Shown: piece by piece, positions 5,138 through 8,082 of the stretch | How positions within the stretch are numbered: position 1 is the stretch's first letter | How the letters are laid out: each line of letters opens with the position of its first letter | NCBI GenBank assembly: GCA_031256115.1 | Contig: JAIRRF010000123.1 | Location: 1-8,082 of the forward strand | Source of the DNA: Treponema sp. | GTDB taxonomy: Bacteria; Spirochaetota; Spirochaetia; Treponematales; Breznakiellaceae | Length of the DNA stretch: 8,082 nucleotides | Direction of reading: 5' to 3' | Position numbers and translations under genes: made by a program | Notes under the pieces: generated by a model | Told to the model about the DNA's origin: nothing | What the model saw: the letters and a program-made list of their open reading frames with translations, nothing else | Databases searched by the model: none

Positions 5138-5150
5138 ACACCCTTGACCC

Positions 5151-8082
5151 ATGAAAAACCGTTACGGCATTACCCCCTGGGGTTCCTGGTTTATTGATGT
5201 GCTGGACAGCTATCAAATGGGGGAGAGGCTAAACCGGGGCAGAAGGTATGCCAATGCCGGCAGAGTGCTTTCCCTGGAATTTGTCGCTGGTTCGCCGTCA
5301 GTGATGGCGCGGGCAGTTGCCAAAGTTGAAGGTAATTACCTTCCCTACTATCGGGTGGAGATAAGTTTTCCGCCGCTCAAAGAGGCGGAACAGGTCTACC
5401 GGATGATCGAGGAAGATCCGCCCCTCCTGGCCTGCATTGCTGCCGGTGAGTTGCCGGAAGTATTTCTACAGAAACTTAAAAAGAAAGGTATTAACCTGAT
5501 ACCCCGGCGCTGGCGGGATATGAAGCGCAGCTGCACCTGCCCCGACTGGGGTGATCCCTGCAAACACATGGCCGCCCTGTATTACATTATTGCCAGGGAA
5601 ATTGACGCGGATCCTCATGTGCTTTTTAAGCTGCGGGGTATGGATCTTAAAGCCCGTTTCGGAGAAGCTGTTGTCCATATTATTGAACCGCCCTTTACCA
5701 TAACATTTACTCCATCTGGCAGTTCGCGGGCGGCCTCGGCTCTGGCCGTGTCTCAGGCCGGACCAAGGGTCGGGCCTGAAGCCGCGTCCCCAGGTCAAAT
5801 ACCGCTTCACCTTGAAGCAATACCCCATTGCGGGGATCTTATCAGTTCACTGCTTCCTCCGGCTCCGCCTTTTTGCAGCAGAGATTTTACCCAAGTTATG
5901 GCGGAATTCTACCACCGTTGCGTCCGGGATTACCATCAATCCTGGGAATCGGCGGAAATAAATGAACAGACTCTTGCCGAAACAGAGCATAAATTTTCCC
6001 GTTCACACTGGACGGTTATTTGCTCTGATCCCGGGCCAGGCGCTAAACCCATACTACAGGCAGAAGATATCAACGGTAAAACTAAATTATTTTCCCTGTT
6101 TAAAGCTTTTGAACTCTTTGTTCATTTTTCCTCTGAAGACGGAACAGAATCGTACAGTTTCCTCTTTTATCTGTTTAAGTTTCTTAACCTGATCTGTGCC
6201 TCAGGTGCTTTTATTCCATATGTCTTTACGGAGGACGGAACATTCAGGATTGTCTGGCGGCCATTTGAAACTTTGCCGCCGGTTCCGCAAATATTGCAGG
6301 CAATTGCATCCCGTGAGTGCGGAATGTACACACTCAAAAGAATCAGGCAAAAGGGGCGATTAATAGGCCCCACAGTAAGCGGCCGAAGCGTGGTTGATCT
6401 GCTTGCCTCCGCGTTTTTGGGTGAGTGGGTTAAGCAAAGATTTATCGTTTTCCGGGGAAACATCGGCGGCAGTCTTGGAGGACAAAGCGGAGGGGACGAA
6501 TACCGGGAATTATTGAATTTGTTTTTTGATGAAACGATTATCAATGTTTCTGCCCCGGCCTGGCGCAGTCTGCCTGCGGCTATAGATCGCTGGCTTTCGG
6601 TATTGCATATAGATTTTACCGCATACCGCTACAGCATTACAGTGAAAGACCTGTCCCGAAATAAAGAATCTTCACCGGAGGATGATCCCGGCGGCCTCTA
6701 TTTTGCACTTTCCATGGATGTGCTGACAGAACACGAAGAAGGAGTTTCCAAAATACCGATTTCAAAATGCAGAGATTTGGAAATGCTCCGGGCGCCCACA
6801 GCCCTGTCCAACTATCTGCCGGAGATTAGGGAACTTGCCTCGCCATCAAAGACGGCGAGGAGTGTGCGGCTATCTGAAGCCCGGCTGGTTTCGTTTCTTG
6901 ATTCCGCTTCTTCGCTTCTTACCCGCCTTGGCATAACGGTTAATCTCCCCAAGGCATTGCACAAGGAATTAAAACCACGGCTTGTAATAAAGGGAAGTTC
7001 CACCGGGGCGCTGGTAAGTTATCTGAATTTAGATGTTTTGCAGGAGTTTAAATGGCAGGTAGCCATAGGCGATAAAGTATTGACTCTTGCGGAATTTGAA
7101 AAACTGCTAAAGCAAAAACACGCTCTGGTCCGTTTCAGGGACGGCTTTGTTAAAATGGATCCGGAAGAATTTGCCCGTCTTTTAAAAAGGGCAAAAGATG
7201 CTGCGCCCGGATTTAATGATTTTTTAAAGGCCCATTTTACCGGTGATACAATTCTTGCCTTTGACGTCAATGAAACTATCAACAATCTTTTTAAAGAACA
7301 AAACTTCCCCATCCCAAAAGCTCTGAACGCACAGCTTCGGCCCTATCAAAAGCGTGGTTATAACTGGGTATGGTCCCTGTTGTTTTCCGGTTTCGGCTGC
7401 ATTTTGGCGGATGATATGGGGCTGGGAAAAACTATTCAATCCATTGCAACGCTCCTGCGGCTTAAGGATGAGGGTTTATTGGGCAACGGCTGTCTTGTTG
7501 TTGCTCCGGCATCGCTGCTTAACAATTGGGAAAAAGAGCTGGGCCGTTTTGCCCCTTCCCTCGGCATCTCCCGGTATCACGGAAACCGCCGCCATCTTGA
7601 CCGGAAACAGGATGTTTATCTGACCACATACCAGACCGCTGCCCGGGATGCGGAAAAGTTAATGAAGGAAACATTTTCCCTTTTGCTTGTGGATGAAGCC
7701 CATTTGATGAAAAATGCCGAAACCAATATTTCCAGGGCAGTAAAGCAACTCCGTTCCCAATACCGCCTTGCCCTTTCCGGAACACCCGTAGAAAACCGTC
7801 TTGAAGACCTTCGATCCCTTTTTGATTTTATTCTGCCCGGCTATTTGGGTAACACCGAAATGTTCAGGAAACTATACCGTATTCCCATTGAAGTTATGCG
7901 CGATCGCGGACAGGCGGAAAACCTCCGGAAGATCACTGCTCCGTTTCTGCTCAGACGGCTTAAAACAGATAAAACCATTATTAAGGATCTTCCGGATAAA
8001 ATCGTTACCAATGAATATGCGGTTCTGGAAAAGGGACAGGCAGCGTTATACGAAAGTGTAGTTTCTGAATCGATAAGAAAGT
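5151..8082 (+). CDS. SWIM zinc-finger/SNF2-family ATPase fusion, 3' end outside window
   Basis: The frame is open from the ATG at 5151 to the right edge (977 codons). An in-frame stop at 5145 fixes the start, which lacks a ribosome site and is probably coupled to the gene before it. Residues 1-150 match the SWIM-protein N-terminus: RLNRGRRYANAGRVLSLE, then zinc ligands C128, C130, C137 and H139 (CxCx6CxH). A Ser/Ala/Gly/Pro-rich linker (about 188-216) and an unassigned region (to about 520) follow. Residues about 521-665 resemble the SNF2-associated domain, with FKWQVAIGD at 633-641. Then comes the ATPase: DDMGLGKT (Lys760, Walker A), VVAPASLLNNW, DEAH (848-851), LSGTPVEN and LLRRLKTDK. The second RecA-like lobe, some 250-300 residues, is beyond the window. 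SNF2 proteins are ATP-driven DNA or nucleoprotein translocases. SWIM and SNF2 parts are usually separate neighbouring genes, such as B. subtilis ywqB and ywqA. Confidence 0.92.
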   Translation, partial: MKNRYGITPWGSWFIDVLDSYQMGERLNRGRRYANAGRVLSLEFVAGSPSVMARAVAKVEGNYLPYYRVEISFPPLKEAEQVYRMIEEDPPLLACIAAGELPEVFLQKLKKKGINLIPRRWRDMKRSCTCPDWGDPCKHMAALYYIIAREIDADPHVLFKLRGMDLKARFGEAVVHIIEPPFTITFTPSGSSRAASALAVSQAGPRVGPEAASPGQIPLHLEAIPHCGDLISSLLPPAPPFCSRDFTQVMAEFYHRCVRDYHQSWESAEINEQTLAETEHKFSRSHWTVICSDPGPGAKPILQAEDINGKTKLFSLFKAFELFVHFSSEDGTESYSFLFYLFKFLNLICASGAFIPYVFTEDGTFRIVWRPFETLPPVPQILQAIASRECGMYTLKRIRQKGRLIGPTVSGRSVVDLLASAFLGEWVKQRFIVFRGNIGGSLGGQSGGDEYRELLNLFFDETIINVSAPAWRSLPAAIDRWLSVLHIDFTAYRYSITVKDLSRNKESSPEDDPGGLYFALSMDVLTEHEEGVSKIPISKCRDLEMLRAPTALSNYLPEIRELASPSKTARSVRLSEARLVSFLDSASSLLTRLGITVNLPKALHKELKPRLVIKGSSTGALVSYLNLDVLQEFKWQVAIGDKVLTLAEFEKLLKQKHALVRFRDGFVKMDPEEFARLLKRAKDAAPGFNDFLKAHFTGDTILAFDVNETINNLFKEQNFPIPKALNAQLRPYQKRGYNWVWSLLFSGFGCILADDMGLGKTIQSIATLLRLKDEGLLGNGCLVVAPASLLNNWEKELGRFAPSLGISRYHGNRRHLDRKQDVYLTTYQTAARDAEKLMKETFSLLLVDEAHLMKNAETNISRAVKQLRSQYRLALSGTPVENRLEDLRSLFDFILPGYLGNTEMFRKLYRIPIEVMRDRGQAENLRKITAPFLLRRLKTDKTIIKDLPDKIVTNEYAVLEKGQAALYESVVSESIRK
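5753..5779. repeat. Long hairpin inside the linker of the SWIM-SNF2 gene
   Basis: TCAGGCC (5753-5759) pairs with GGCCTGA (5773-5779). After a single G/G mismatch, GACC (5761-5764) pairs with GGTC (5768-5771) around the loop AAG. The result is an 11-pair hairpin in coding DNA. It encodes part of the Ser/Ala/Gly/Pro-rich linker, where sequence is least constrained, so it could be an inserted palindromic repeat. Confidence 0.5.

Noticed and set aside
5466..5828. A 120-codon minus-strand frame within the SWIM-SNF2 gene
   Set aside because: It is antisense to a clear SWIM domain with no ribosome site or recognisable family.

Overview
The window looks like an ordinary chromosomal stretch of a spirochaete, most likely a Treponema-like bacterium. 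Pointers are a GatC/GatA pair of bacterial type, a FliL-like single-pass membrane protein standing outside any flagellar cluster, and about 50% G+C in the long genes. This assignment is inference from gene style; no 16S or other taxonomic marker is present.

Left part (1-1750): gatC and gatA lie on the minus strand, reading out of the left edge. They encode two subunits of the Asp-tRNA(Asn)/Glu-tRNA(Gln) amidotransferase. GatA is intact in frame but appears to lack about 21 residues between its catalytic Lys and cis-Ser. The gatC leader holds two stem-loops, a second copy of the Shine-Dalgarno sequence and a possible small overlapping ORF.

Centre (1750-2460): an AT-rich patch (about 36% G+C in its CDS). 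A textbook sigma-70 promoter, with a perfect dyad around its -35 box and a 10-bp-spaced direct repeat at its start point, drives a small protein with two zinc ribbons. Five bases after that gene's stop comes a tRNA-Leu(CAA). A possible 40-residue membrane peptide lies on the opposite strand. Next, on the minus strand, is the FliL-like protein, divergent from the following operon.

Right part (2936-8082): a plus-strand operon of five genes separated by only 4-14 bases: a one-domain cupin, a divergent tRNA-dihydrouridine synthase, an exported cysteine-dependent tyrosine/dual-specificity phosphatase, a 74-residue orphan, and a very large SWIM-zinc-finger/SNF2 ATPase fusion that runs off the right edge. 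A three-copy 14-bp tandem repeat covers the end of the dus gene and its junction with the phosphatase gene.

No CRISPR array, transposase, integrase or recognised defence system is present. The items most worth a second look are the SWIM-SNF2 fusion with its small partner gene, the shortened GatA loop, and the regulated zinc-ribbon/tRNA-Leu unit.
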